Source of the DNA: Microcaldota archaeon
GTDB lineage: Archaea; Micrarchaeota; Micrarchaeia; Anstonellales; Anstonellaceae
NCBI GenBank assembly: GCA_021813025.1
Contig: JAKAME010000027.1
Span: forward strand, 1-17,798
Length of the DNA stretch: 17,798 nt
Direction of reading: 5' to 3'
The notes under the pieces are model-generated. The model was not told where the DNA came from and searched no databases. It worked only from the letters and a program-made list of their open reading frames with translations. The position numbers and the translations under genes are program-made. Within the stretch, counting starts at the first letter, position 1. Each line of letters begins with the position of its first letter. This document shows, piece after piece, positions 6,182-15,009 of this stretch.

Positions 6182-7258
6182 ATGAATGACATGAATGGCG
6201 CCGGCCGGCATGCATCCTTCCCGCTTCGGGTTCTGTCCCCGGCAGCGCGTGCTCTGCCGGCCCGCGCACGAGCCGTGATGCCTGTCTTCATGCTCCTGCT
6301 CCTTCTTCCATCCATCCATGCCGCAGACATAATCGGCGGGACCGCGCAGTGCACCGGCTCCACCATCGCCCTTGCCACCGATTTCAATTCCCCCATCTAT
6401 GCAATCATCGGCCTCACCATCGCGCTCGTCGCAATCGCATACATGGCCGGCAGCGCGTATGCCAAGCCCGAATGGACGGTGTGGGCGCGCTCAGAAGGCA
6501 TCACGCTCGCATGGTCGATAGTGCTTGTCGGAATAATCCTTGCCGCGTTCGGCGCCTCCTGCTCTCTCTCCAACCTGATGCTGGGCGGGCAGGGCCTCGC
6601 ATCCGTGGAGGGCGGCGGCGCATTCACCACTCCGGCCATGCGCGCCAGCCATTACATGGGGAACCTGCTCAACGACTACGGAATCAGCATTGCATCCCAG
6701 CTTGTGCGCTCCTCCATCAACGACCAGATGAACTCCCTCAACTACGCGTATTGGTCCATTCCCGTCTTTGACGGCGGGGGCCTGGCCTATTCCGCCAACC
6801 AGCGCGCGTGGGCCACCAGCAAGGATTTGCTGGCCGACATCTACATCCCGCTCATGGTCTCGATAATGGTGCAGAAGCTGCTTATGGACATCGCCATTCC
6901 GGGCGTGTTCGCGGTCATCCTGCCCGCAGCCATAATGCTTCGCATGCTTTTCCTCACCCGCGACGTGGGCAACCTGCTGCTCGCCCTCTCCTTCGCGGTC
7001 TATTTCGCCCTGCCTCTCACCTACGTCTTCTTCTTCGACGCGACTGCGGCGGTGCAGCAGAACCTCTTCACAGGCAGCACTCCGGAGCAGCCGTTCGGCA
7101 GCTCCTTCAGCCTCGGCTATGATTCCATAATCGGGGATTCGATGCAGCGCGTGGGCTTCATGGCGCCGCAGGCCATCCTCGCCCCCAACCTCGCGCTGGT
7201 GGTCACGGTCAGCATGACGATGGCATTGCACAAAGCGTTTCGGGGAATGGTCGCATGA
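6182..7258 (+). CDS. VirB6/TrbL-like polytopic membrane protein, paralogue 2 (minimal head)
   Basis: The 358-residue protein has a basic N-terminal stretch, a hydrophobic signal at about 33-47 (MPVFMLLLLLPSIHA), and almost no external head. Membrane segments lie at about 70-90 and 104-122, joined by a loop reading WTVWARSE. The central core has ILPAAIMLRMLFLTRDVGNLLLAL within about 215-283 (given here as the aligned core, with LR and TR preserved). The C-terminal segment, about 332-352, ends in FRGMVA. Only two Cys are visible. ATG 6278 (Met33) is a plausible shorter start that would put the signal at the very N-terminus. Its stop overlaps the next start as ATGA. It is the shortest of the six paralogues and shows the common core most clearly. 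Confidence 0.88.
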   Translation: MNDMNGAGRHASFPLRVLSPAARALPARARAVMPVFMLLLLLPSIHAADIIGGTAQCTGSTIALATDFNSPIYAIIGLTIALVAIAYMAGSAYAKPEWTVWARSEGITLAWSIVLVGIILAAFGASCSLSNLMLGGQGLASVEGGGAFTTPAMRASHYMGNLLNDYGISIASQLVRSSINDQMNSLNYAYWSIPVFDGGGLAYSANQRAWATSKDLLADIYIPLMVSIMVQKLLMDIAIPGVFAVILPAAIMLRMLFLTRDVGNLLLALSFAVYFALPLTYVFFFDATAAVQQNLFTGSTPEQPFGSSFSLGYDSIIGDSMQRVGFMAPQAILAPNLALVVTVSMTMALHKAFRGMVA

Positions 7259-10200
7259 CGCAAGATGGCAGAACTCCTGCTCAAGCCCGCGTTCCGCTTG
7301 CCCCAGCCCTGCTCGTCCTCATCATGCTGTTTTCAGTTTCCTTTGCCGAGCAGGTGAAGGGCGACTGCGTGCTTGAGGAGCCTCCGCTCTACAGCTGCGA
7401 CTTGAGCGGCGTGTGCACGAGCGGCTACACCTGCAACCCAGACACAATTGGCGGGACTTTCAACGGCCTGGCCAGATGCCAGGCAGCCTGCGTCACCGAG
7501 CGCACGGGCTCGCCGCCCCCGCCGCCCCCGCCCCCAGCCCAGCCCCCCATTCCCGGCATCAGCCAGTCGAGCAGCTACATCCAATACCTGACAGGCTCCA
7601 AGTTCTCCCCGCCGCTTCTGGCCGCGCTCATCATGGTGCTTGCAATGGCCGTCATTCTCATGGCCGCCGTGGCCTTGGGCAGCGAGGAGCTCAAGCAGTT
7701 CGTGCGCGCCGAGCTTGGGCAAGCCATAGTCACGGTGCTCATCGTCATCTTCATCGTGGGCATAGTCACCGGCCTTGACATCGCGCTGGAAAAGGCGGCC
7801 GGCGGCATCACCTCCCCCTGCGTCGGCGTCAGCGTGCCGGCCTCCCTCAATTCCGGCCTTGTGACAAACAAGTACGCCTACTGCTATGTCGACAACCTCT
7901 ACGGGCTTTCCAAGCAGGCGGCGCGCGACAGCCTGAGAGAGGGCGTGGACTACGCATCGCAGGCCTATCTTTCCACCGGCGTGATGACCACGCGCTGGTT
8001 CCTGCTCTACATCGGCTTCTCCATCCGCCCCAACGCGGACAAGCGCCTTGACTCTGAAGTGAAGAGCCAGGAATTCTACCTGCACGAGGCTTACATGATT
8101 AGCCTGCTCGGCCAGCGCTATGTGCTGCAGACCGCGGCGCCTGCAGTGGGCGCGGCCGCCCTCTTCTTGGGCGTGCTGCTGCGCGCGCTCTTCTACACCA
8201 GAAGACTGGGCGGCCTGCTCATAGCCGCAGGCCTGGGCCTTCTTCTTGTCTGGCCAGCCACCTACCTGCTTGCGTGGGTTACTCTCAACGTGGCAGTGTT
8301 CGGCCCGCAGGCAATCTCCACTCCGCCCGATTCCACCTGCCCCGCTTCCTGCATGATTCAGCCTCCCTACGGCTACAAGCTCAGCAACTCCGGCGGGGCC
8401 GCTCTGGGAAAGGACACTCTTGACGCAAACCAAATAGAAGCCATAGCCTCTGCCGCTTCCCTCTCCTCGCGCGACGTGGAAGGAATGCTCAGGCAGGGCG
8501 TGCAGCCCTGCTATCCAGCCCCCGGCACGCCCCCCACCGGCACAAAGCCGCCGGACATCACCGGGGCCATCAATTATTCCGATTCAAACGGCTGCCCCAG
8601 CGCCTGCCGCTTCTATCCCACGCCTGCAGACTGCAACACCACTGCCTGCTCCGCCCTGCCCCGCGCATGCAAAACAATCCGCGCCATCAACCTCTCGGAC
8701 CCTGTTGACGTTTGCAATGGCGGGATAGGCTTCAGCGGCCCTAACAGCGGCTGGCAGTGCACACAGAACCAGTGCCCCGACTTCTGCAAGCAGCTTCTGC
8801 CGCAGGTGAAGCAGGACACTGGCGGGCTTGGCGTGGTGCCCTCCAAGAATGCCGACCTGTGCGGCAAGAACGAAGACTGCAAAAAATGCAGCCTCTTTTT
8901 GCGCCGCTACAATTATGGCGGGGACGCAAGCGCAATCTCGGCAGTGGCGAAGGGCAATCCCAGCTGCGAGGCCTGCATGAACGCATACAAAGACACCAAT
9001 CCCAGCGCGGACGGCCAGACCCTGCCCGACTGCATGACAGGCGTGCCCACCCTGCTTAGCGGCACCTGCGACGCGCCGGGCGCATGCGGAAACCACATGG
9101 GCATCGAGCAGTGGCTAGCGGCAGGCCAGCCCAACGGCATCTGCCCGGTGGACTGCCGCATCAATTTCAAGAGCGGAGAGGATGCCTACAAAGACCCGGC
9201 GTATGTGCAATACTGCGAAGGCAATGCAGACGTAGTGTCCGCCTGCCGCGCATGCCCCGTTCAGTGCAAGGTGAATTCAAGCGCGCTTGGCTCCGGAGGA
9301 GACTCTTCGCGCTCAGGCATTGCAGGCCTTTCAGGTTCCATCACCTGCGCCGAGGCCCCCAAATTCGTCAACAACCAGATTGACCCAGACGAATACCTCA
9401 ACTGCCGCCTCTGCCCCCTCTCCTGCCGCTTCCGCGGCCTTGAGCAGGATGCAAACACCGCGCCCTTCCTCTCGCTTGCCAACTATCCTCTTGCATGCAA
9501 CTATTATCCTACCTCCAGCACTCCCCCCACATGCCCGCTCGCGGACTGCACAGTGGACATTACCTACTCCAAGAGCAATGATGCCGCCTGCCCGGCAGAC
9601 TGGTTCAGCACGCCCTCCCTCACGCCAGCAGGCAACTGCCCCTCCATGCCGCCGCAATCCGAATTGCCAAAATGCTCGCCACGGCAGCAGATATACCTGC
9701 GCGCCGACCTCTCCGGCTCCTCCTCGCTGTGCCCGCGCTTTATCGCAGAAAGCCCCCAGTTCGTGAGCGGCACCATAAGCCTCTTCTGCCCTGCTGACGA
9801 CCAGCCTCCCAACGGGCTGGGCGTGCCGGGCTACATGCTTGCCTCGGTGCAGCCAAACACGGACGCATCTGCCGAATGCGCCAGCCCCACGGCCCAAAAA
9901 TACTGCGAGGCAGCCTACTGCCCCGACTCCTGCAAGGCAGACCGGCAGACTCAGGGCCCGTTCTACTGCTCGCTCTCAGACGTCACGGACAAGAACGCCC
10001 TGATTTTGGACAACTCAGAGCGCTGCCCGGCCTGCGCCACTCTGGGCAGCGGCAACACTCTCGGCCCGCAGTGCGAGGTCATGCTGCTATACGAGCCTGA
10101 GCAGAAGGTGCTGCTGCCGCAGGGCTGTGACAAGGACAAGTGCGCTATTGGAGCGGTGGATGCGCTCACCAACGTCATCTCCGACCCGCTGCCCGGCATC

Positions 10201-11676
10201 GACCCCACCGTCAATCCGCAGCCTGCATGCAACGGCTTCTGCTTCCCCCGCTTCACCATTCCCTCCTTTTCCGAGTGCGCAGCCTATGTTGCCGACAGGA
10301 GCGACGGCACCACCGGCCCCAACAACCTGCCCCAGTTCAGCCGCACCTTCGCCGGCGGAGCATCCTGCCCCCTCAAATGCCGCTATGATTACCAAACCAA
10401 GCGCCCCACATCCAACATGGCAGTGTGCGGCTACGGCTTCGAGCCGAAAGCATGCGGCGAGTGCTTCTATGCTCTTGGCAACGGGCGGAGAGACGAGTGC
10501 GAATCCAGCGCCAACTACAATGACTGCAGCAACCAGCTGAGGCTTGCAGGCAAATACTGGTTCAAGTGGGAGAACGGGCAGGCCGACATCCTCGACTATG
10601 ACACAACCTGCCCCGACCCGCCCGTTCCGCCAAGCAACGCGCGCTGCTACGACTATTACAACAGCAAGGTGGCGGAAGGATACGGATACACCACCGGCCC
10701 AATCTACCTGTGCACAGCCCTGCACAAATACCCCGGCCTCGACACCGCGCTTGGCTGGAGCGTGCAGGGCAACTACCGCGAGTGCGGAGACGTGGGCATG
10801 GGGGAAGCAAACCCTGCGCTCAACCTCTGCCAGCCGCCCGAGCCTCCCTACTCTTCCACAAAGCCTCTGCCGGCTTCATGCGTTGCCAAATACGATGCAA
10901 CAACGGTTGCCTGCCAGCCCCTGATTGCCTCCCCCGACCCGCCTGCGCCAGACCACTGCCTCAACTGCCCCCTCTTCTGCCGCTCCATAGTAGAGGGCGA
11001 TGGCACAATCTGCTCGAAGCGCGAAGGCAGGGGCAACTCCGGCTGGGACCGCGGGGGCAGCGAGCCCATTTGCGGGGACGGCGCGAGCGCGACATGCGAC
11101 ATGCGCATCTCCAACGCGCCTCCCAACACCCCCTCATTCCTGCCCGGATTCTGCGGAGTTGACAGCAGCGCCTTCAATCTCGAGCCCGCAGGCGCCTGCC
11201 GCAGGCCCAACGAGGGCTACGGCGCCCTCTGCCCCGCGCGCTGCCGCGTGCTGCTGGGCGACGACCCCAGCCTCCTGCCGGCAGAATGCCGGACTCCGGA
11301 AATAGCAGACGCATGCAACACCACCACCAACCTTCCAATCTACTGCCGCGCGGCCCCGCCCTCGCGCCTCTGCCAGGGCTGCATAGAATGCCAGACTGAC
11401 TGCATCTCCCTTCCTCTCGTGCGCCAGAACTGCGCCGAGCTGTGCCTTCCCTCGGACCTGGCGATGACCGGGCGCACCGACTTGGCGCCAAACGCCCTCG
11501 TCTCTGCCATGGGCGGAGCCGCAGGCAACACGGACTGGCGCAATTTGGGCAACGAGTCAATCGCGGTCTTCCTCCTGCCCATCTTCTGCATTCTCATCAC
11601 CATCTCATTCATACGCGCGCTCTCGCCGTTTTTGGGCGGGGAAATCGAGCTGCCGGGAATCCTCAAGCTGATATAG
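7255..11676 (+). CDS. Giant Cys-rich VirB6/TrbL-like membrane protein, paralogue 3
   Basis: The 1473-residue protein has a signal peptide (about 16-31), the six-Cys cassette domain (about 37-80), and a poly-Pro linker (about 88-100). Core membrane segments follow at about 121-141 and 158-179 with loop FVRAELGQ, then 292-351 containing FLGVLLRALFYTRRLGG. Residues about 360-1425 form a very large external domain inserted before the C-terminal segment (about 1435-1460). I counted roughly 90 Cys by hand, most in a recurring pattern like C-x2-CP-x2-C-(R/K), for example CRACPVQCK, CRLCPLSCR, CLNCPLFCR, CPARCR, CPVDCR. The Cys spacing implies many disulphides or metal sites outside the cell. ATG overlaps the previous stop, and the next gene starts directly after its TAG. 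An adhesive or contact role for the large domain is inference. Confidence 0.9.
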   Translation: MTQDGRTPAQARVPLAPALLVLIMLFSVSFAEQVKGDCVLEEPPLYSCDLSGVCTSGYTCNPDTIGGTFNGLARCQAACVTERTGSPPPPPPPPAQPPIPGISQSSSYIQYLTGSKFSPPLLAALIMVLAMAVILMAAVALGSEELKQFVRAELGQAIVTVLIVIFIVGIVTGLDIALEKAAGGITSPCVGVSVPASLNSGLVTNKYAYCYVDNLYGLSKQAARDSLREGVDYASQAYLSTGVMTTRWFLLYIGFSIRPNADKRLDSEVKSQEFYLHEAYMISLLGQRYVLQTAAPAVGAAALFLGVLLRALFYTRRLGGLLIAAGLGLLLVWPATYLLAWVTLNVAVFGPQAISTPPDSTCPASCMIQPPYGYKLSNSGGAALGKDTLDANQIEAIASAASLSSRDVEGMLRQGVQPCYPAPGTPPTGTKPPDITGAINYSDSNGCPSACRFYPTPADCNTTACSALPRACKTIRAINLSDPVDVCNGGIGFSGPNSGWQCTQNQCPDFCKQLLPQVKQDTGGLGVVPSKNADLCGKNEDCKKCSLFLRRYNYGGDASAISAVAKGNPSCEACMNAYKDTNPSADGQTLPDCMTGVPTLLSGTCDAPGACGNHMGIEQWLAAGQPNGICPVDCRINFKSGEDAYKDPAYVQYCEGNADVVSACRACPVQCKVNSSALGSGGDSSRSGIAGLSGSITCAEAPKFVNNQIDPDEYLNCRLCPLSCRFRGLEQDANTAPFLSLANYPLACNYYPTSSTPPTCPLADCTVDITYSKSNDAACPADWFSTPSLTPAGNCPSMPPQSELPKCSPRQQIYLRADLSGSSSLCPRFIAESPQFVSGTISLFCPADDQPPNGLGVPGYMLASVQPNTDASAECASPTAQKYCEAAYCPDSCKADRQTQGPFYCSLSDVTDKNALILDNSERCPACATLGSGNTLGPQCEVMLLYEPEQKVLLPQGCDKDKCAIGAVDALTNVISDPLPGIDPTVNPQPACNGFCFPRFTIPSFSECAAYVADRSDGTTGPNNLPQFSRTFAGGASCPLKCRYDYQTKRPTSNMAVCGYGFEPKACGECFYALGNGRRDECESSANYNDCSNQLRLAGKYWFKWENGQADILDYDTTCPDPPVPPSNARCYDYYNSKVAEGYGYTTGPIYLCTALHKYPGLDTALGWSVQGNYRECGDVGMGEANPALNLCQPPEPPYSSTKPLPASCVAKYDATTVACQPLIASPDPPAPDHCLNCPLFCRSIVEGDGTICSKREGRGNSGWDRGGSEPICGDGASATCDMRISNAPPNTPSFLPGFCGVDSSAFNLEPAGACRRPNEGYGALCPARCRVLLGDDPSLLPAECRTPEIADACNTTTNLPIYCRAAPPSRLCQGCIECQTDCISLPLVRQNCAELCLPSDLAMTGRTDLAPNALVSAMGGAAGNTDWRNLGNESIAVFLLPIFCILITISFIRALSPFLGGEIELPGILKLI
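7291..7505 (+). repeat. Cassette copy 2 (signal peptide plus six-Cys domain)
   Basis: Same 215-bp unit as 4696-4910, about 96% identical by eye. The upstream 17-bp match GGGGAATGGTCGCATGA (7242-7258) is here the natural end of the 358-aa gene. This locus is therefore a likely donor for copy 1, where the same string ends a remnant ORF. Confidence 0.95.
8332..11529 (+). repeat. Array of degenerate Cys motifs in the giant protein
   Basis: About 13 short units of the form CP-x2-C(R/K), often preceded by C-x2, occur through this coding stretch at irregular intervals (roughly 30-130 residues). They are protein-level repeats; no long DNA repeat is visible. Asn, Pro, Ser and Thr fill the spacers. 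The pattern suggests serial small disulphide-knotted modules. Confidence 0.65.
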
Positions 11677-13122
11677 ATGGAAAAAACAAAACAGGCGCAT
11701 CCGAATTGGCCGCGGCCGGCCGTTCCGCTTGCCCCGGCCCTGCTCGTCCTCATCATCCTGTTTTCAGTTTCCTTTGCCGAGCAGGTGCGCGGCGTCTGCA
11801 TGATTGAAGAGCCGCCGCTCTACAGCTGCGATTTGAGCAGCGTGTGCACGAGCGGATATACCTGCAAACCAGACTCAATCGGCGGGACTTTCAACGGGCT
11901 GGCCAGATGCCAGGCCGCCTGCGTCACCGAGCGCACGCCCATCCCGCCTCCGCCCCCCGGCCCGGCATTCGCATGGCAGCCTGCGGTGGGCGCAGCTCTG
12001 GCCATCAACATTCTTGTAATCGGCCTGCTGCTCATGGCCGTTCTTGTCCTGCACCTCGAGCAAATCAAGGGCATGGCGTATGACGAGGCAGGCCAGCTTC
12101 TGGTCACAATCGTTCTGGTGGCGCTGCTCATCGCAGGCCTGCCGGAAGCCGAGTCAATTTCCCGCGCAATAGCCTGCGCAGGCGGCAACTATGCATGCAC
12201 TCTCGGGCCGGCGCCAGTGCGCGACATGTCGCTCCTTCCCCTGTGCGGCTCCATGATGTCCTCTCCCTCCTCCTCTCCAGCCTGCCCCTCCGGCACCACC
12301 ATGGACTGGGCAAACAAAGTAACCCAGAACCACATCAAGCTGCTTGAAGCGCAAATCCTCTATGCGACAGAATTCAACGCCAAAGTCGGAGCAGTCAGCT
12401 CGGTGAGCGCGTTCTGCAACCTGATGGGCACGGGCCTCACGGTGGCGGGCTGCTCCGCATACGGCGTGCTGCGCGGGCCGGTTGGCCAGCTGCTCAACGC
12501 CCAGGGCCTCGGCCTGCTCGAGCTCAAGGCCCAGCAGCTGCTGCTCTCCATAGCGTCCAACTACGCGCTCAGCCTCATTCTGCCCCTGGGCCTTCTGCTG
12601 CGCTGCCTTCATTTCACCCGCAAGGCCGGCGGCACGCTAATCGCGCTCGCCCTTTCCATCTACATAGTCCTGCCGATTTCCATAGTGCTGGCCCAGTCTC
12701 TGGCCGACGGCTTCGCATTCACCTATCCCTCCATAGCCAACCTTGGCAGCGGCACTTACCAGGCAAACAGGGGAATCTATCCCTCCCTCCGATTCGACTA
12801 TGCCCTGCTCTCCGCCGGAGGCTCGCTCGCATACGCGATTGAGTGCGACCCGACCGAGCCGGACGAGCAGAAATTCATAGGCAAGGTGCAGGGGCTCATG
12901 GTTCCGCTTGACGCAAACAACCGGCCTGTCCAGCCCTCGCCCTATCTCGCGGGCACGCTGGAGGCAGGCTCCACTCTCAGCGAGCGCGTGCTCTTCCTAG
13001 CCATTGTGCGCACTCTCCTGATGGCCGCGCTCGCGCTCACCATGGTCATCACCTCCGTGCGGGTGCTGGGCAGAATATTCGGGGCTGAAATAGAAGTGTG
13101 GTCGATTGCGAGGCTGAGCTAG
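11677..13122 (+). CDS. VirB6/TrbL-like polytopic membrane protein, paralogue 4 (six-Cys head)
   Basis: The 481-residue protein starts directly after the preceding TAG with ATGGAAAAAACA, so translation is probably coupled; no clear ribosome binding site is seen. It has a signal peptide (about 16-32), six-Cys domain (about 37-81), and a short Pro linker (IPPPPPGP). Membrane segments lie at about 101-125 and 139-155 with loop YDEAGQ. An external loop with six or more Cys follows. The central core is LILPLGLLLRCLHFTRKAGG (about 299-318) within two segments, and the C-terminal segment is about 436-475, ending GAEIEVWSIARLS. The central core is the most typical of the family. A hydrophilic external loop at about 350-430 separates the last two segments. 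Confidence 0.9.
   Translation: MEKTKQAHPNWPRPAVPLAPALLVLIILFSVSFAEQVRGVCMIEEPPLYSCDLSSVCTSGYTCKPDSIGGTFNGLARCQAACVTERTPIPPPPPGPAFAWQPAVGAALAINILVIGLLLMAVLVLHLEQIKGMAYDEAGQLLVTIVLVALLIAGLPEAESISRAIACAGGNYACTLGPAPVRDMSLLPLCGSMMSSPSSSPACPSGTTMDWANKVTQNHIKLLEAQILYATEFNAKVGAVSSVSAFCNLMGTGLTVAGCSAYGVLRGPVGQLLNAQGLGLLELKAQQLLLSIASNYALSLILPLGLLLRCLHFTRKAGGTLIALALSIYIVLPISIVLAQSLADGFAFTYPSIANLGSGTYQANRGIYPSLRFDYALLSAGGSLAYAIECDPTEPDEQKFIGKVQGLMVPLDANNRPVQPSPYLAGTLEAGSTLSERVLFLAIVRTLLMAALALTMVITSVRVLGRIFGAEIEVWSIARLS
11722..11936 (+). repeat. Cassette copy 3 (signal peptide plus six-Cys domain)
   Basis: Same 215-bp unit, about 92% identical to copy 1 by eye and without indels. Copies 1 and 3 also share GGCCGGCCGTTCCGC at the upstream edge (4688 and 11714), absent from copy 2. 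Several changes replace amino acids before and between the Cys (for example DCVLEE becomes VCMIEE). All six Cys are kept. Confidence 0.95.
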
Positions 13123-15006
13123 ATGGAAAAAAGAGAACCTGCATCTGCCCTGCATCTGCTCTTCCCGCTAGCCATGCTCCTGCTTCTCATCCCAATCGCC
13201 CCAGTCAGCGCCGACCCGCAGGCCCCGCTGCTCATGGCCGTCCCGCCGTCGCCGGGCGACAGCGCCACCTTCCAGGTTTATGCCACCAATCCAGAGCCTG
13301 ACTGGGCGGACCGCCACGAATATTACTGGGTCATCGAGAAGGACGGGCAGAAGACGTCCTATGGTCCGCAGTCCGTCCAGAGCGACAGCAGCCGCCATCA
13401 GAGTTTCATGGACTTCCTATGCACGCCCAGCGTCTGCGCAGGCGCAGCAATCACCTTCACGGCCTATGCGTACCAAGGCGATATCCCGTCTCCTTCTTCC
13501 GGGCCGCTCGTCATCAGGCCCACTTCGCCTCCTTTGGATTATATGCCTGAAGTGAAGGGCTTCGAGCCCGGAGGCGCGCAGGCGGTGGGCGAACTCAACA
13601 GTCTGCATTCCACCCTCATCAAGGCCGACACGCCCTATTCCCTTACCGTTGGCCCGCCAGCCGGCAAGCTCTTCGACAATTACAAGTTCACTCTCCTGGA
13701 CAAGAATGGCGCCGTGCTGGAGGCGCTTGACTCGGCCAGCTGGCCGCACGCCATCACCTGCACGGGCTGCCAGCCAGGCGACCACCTGACTGCCCACATC
13801 AGCGGCCAATACAAGGGCGGGAGTTCCCGCGAGCTGGTTCTCGTGTTCAGCATCCCGCGCGCCTCCACGTCTGCCTCCGTGGCAGGCATCTGCGACTCCG
13901 GCGCGTGGCTGCAGAGATGGCTGCCCCTCATGGGCATAGCGTGGGCCGGCCTTTTCGCATTCATCGGCTTCATCTACATGATGGGCACCGCCTTCCGCGT
14001 GCCCCAGCTCACCGAATGGTCCAAAACGGAAATAGGCCAGGCGCTGCTCGGAGTCGGCCTGCTCATCGTAATCCTCTGGCTCATGAGCCTGCAGTGCAGC
14101 CTGCAGATAGGCGAGTTCGCCAAATGGGCAGGCATCGGGTTTGGCAGCAGCGGGTTCACCGTGTCCGGCACGGGCCTGCAGCCATCGGATACAATGATGG
14201 ACGCGGCAATAAAGGGCCTGCAATGGTCCATGCAGCAGACTCACCTCTCAATAGCGCTCATACGCTACGAGCTTGGCGTGCTCAACATCCGGGCCACCTT
14301 CGTGCAAAGCATCACCGAAGTGCCGGGCATAGGCGGCGTTGGCTTCACCCTCTCTCCATCGGCCGGCGACTGGACCATGATGGGCTCCATGCAGATGCTG
14401 CTCAACCTCAACACCGCCTTCATGCTCGCCCTTCTCTTCCAGTATTTCTCCCTCGCCATCTTCTCGGCATCCAGCGGCCTCTTCCTCTTCCTTGTGCCCG
14501 TCGGCCTCATCCTGCGCTGCATGCCCTATCTGCGGGGTTTTGGAGGCGCGCTGGCCGCCATCGGCGTCGGCTTCTACATGCTCTACCCGATGTATCTTGC
14601 CCTGCTGGGCCTGATGCTGCCTCCAATCTACGCCACGCAGCCCAGCGCGGCAAGCCTCTCAGGCGCGTCCTCTGTGGACCAGCTTGTGGGCATGGAGCGG
14701 GGCGTCACCGGCACTTCCATCACCTCATATTTCTACAGCATGCCCGAGCTGCCTGACACGAACAACGGCATCCTGCGCGCCACTGCGGTGGAGGACCCGG
14801 CCAGCTGCGGGGGGCCCGTCTTCGGCCTCGGCCGCTGCTTCTACACCGCCAACATAGGCCCGCTCTTCGAGCTCACCGCGCTCAACTTCCTGCGCGCCGT
14901 GCTGCTGCCCTCCGCAGGCCTGCTCGTCATCATCTCGTTCGTGCGCGACCTCTCGGCCATTTTCGGCGAGGAAGTGGAGGCCAGCAAGCTGGTCCAGATG
15001 GTGTGA
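13123..15006 (+). CDS. VirB6/TrbL-like polytopic membrane protein, paralogue 5 (beta-rich head)
   Basis: The 627-residue protein starts directly after the previous TAG. Residues about 10-30 are a signal peptide ending VSADP. Residues 31-260 form an external head with strand-like stretches (ATFQVYATN, EYYWVIEKDGQ, AITFTAYAY, NYKFTLLDKNGAVLEAL), which I read as one or two Ig-like beta-sandwiches; this is inference. It has two Cys pairs (CTPSVC, CTGC). The core follows: membrane segments about 266-289 and 307-323 with loop EWSKTEIGQ, a loop, then about 433-499 with LVPVGLILRCMPYLRGFGG. The C-terminal segment is about 586-612, followed by FGEEVEASKLVQMV. It has a different head on the same core and lacks the cassette. 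Three bases separate it from the next gene. Confidence 0.9.
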   Translation: MEKREPASALHLLFPLAMLLLLIPIAPVSADPQAPLLMAVPPSPGDSATFQVYATNPEPDWADRHEYYWVIEKDGQKTSYGPQSVQSDSSRHQSFMDFLCTPSVCAGAAITFTAYAYQGDIPSPSSGPLVIRPTSPPLDYMPEVKGFEPGGAQAVGELNSLHSTLIKADTPYSLTVGPPAGKLFDNYKFTLLDKNGAVLEALDSASWPHAITCTGCQPGDHLTAHISGQYKGGSSRELVLVFSIPRASTSASVAGICDSGAWLQRWLPLMGIAWAGLFAFIGFIYMMGTAFRVPQLTEWSKTEIGQALLGVGLLIVILWLMSLQCSLQIGEFAKWAGIGFGSSGFTVSGTGLQPSDTMMDAAIKGLQWSMQQTHLSIALIRYELGVLNIRATFVQSITEVPGIGGVGFTLSPSAGDWTMMGSMQMLLNLNTAFMLALLFQYFSLAIFSASSGLFLFLVPVGLILRCMPYLRGFGGALAAIGVGFYMLYPMYLALLGLMLPPIYATQPSAASLSGASSVDQLVGMERGVTGTSITSYFYSMPELPDTNNGILRATAVEDPASCGGPVFGLGRCFYTANIGPLFELTALNFLRAVLLPSAGLLVIISFVRDLSAIFGEEVEASKLVQMV

Positions 15007-15009
15007 AAC

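Noticed and set aside
7333..8433. Minus-strand ORF (366 aa) opposite the 1473-aa gene
   Set aside because: It runs across the conserved cassette and membrane core of the + strand gene and has His/Ala/Gly-rich shadow composition.
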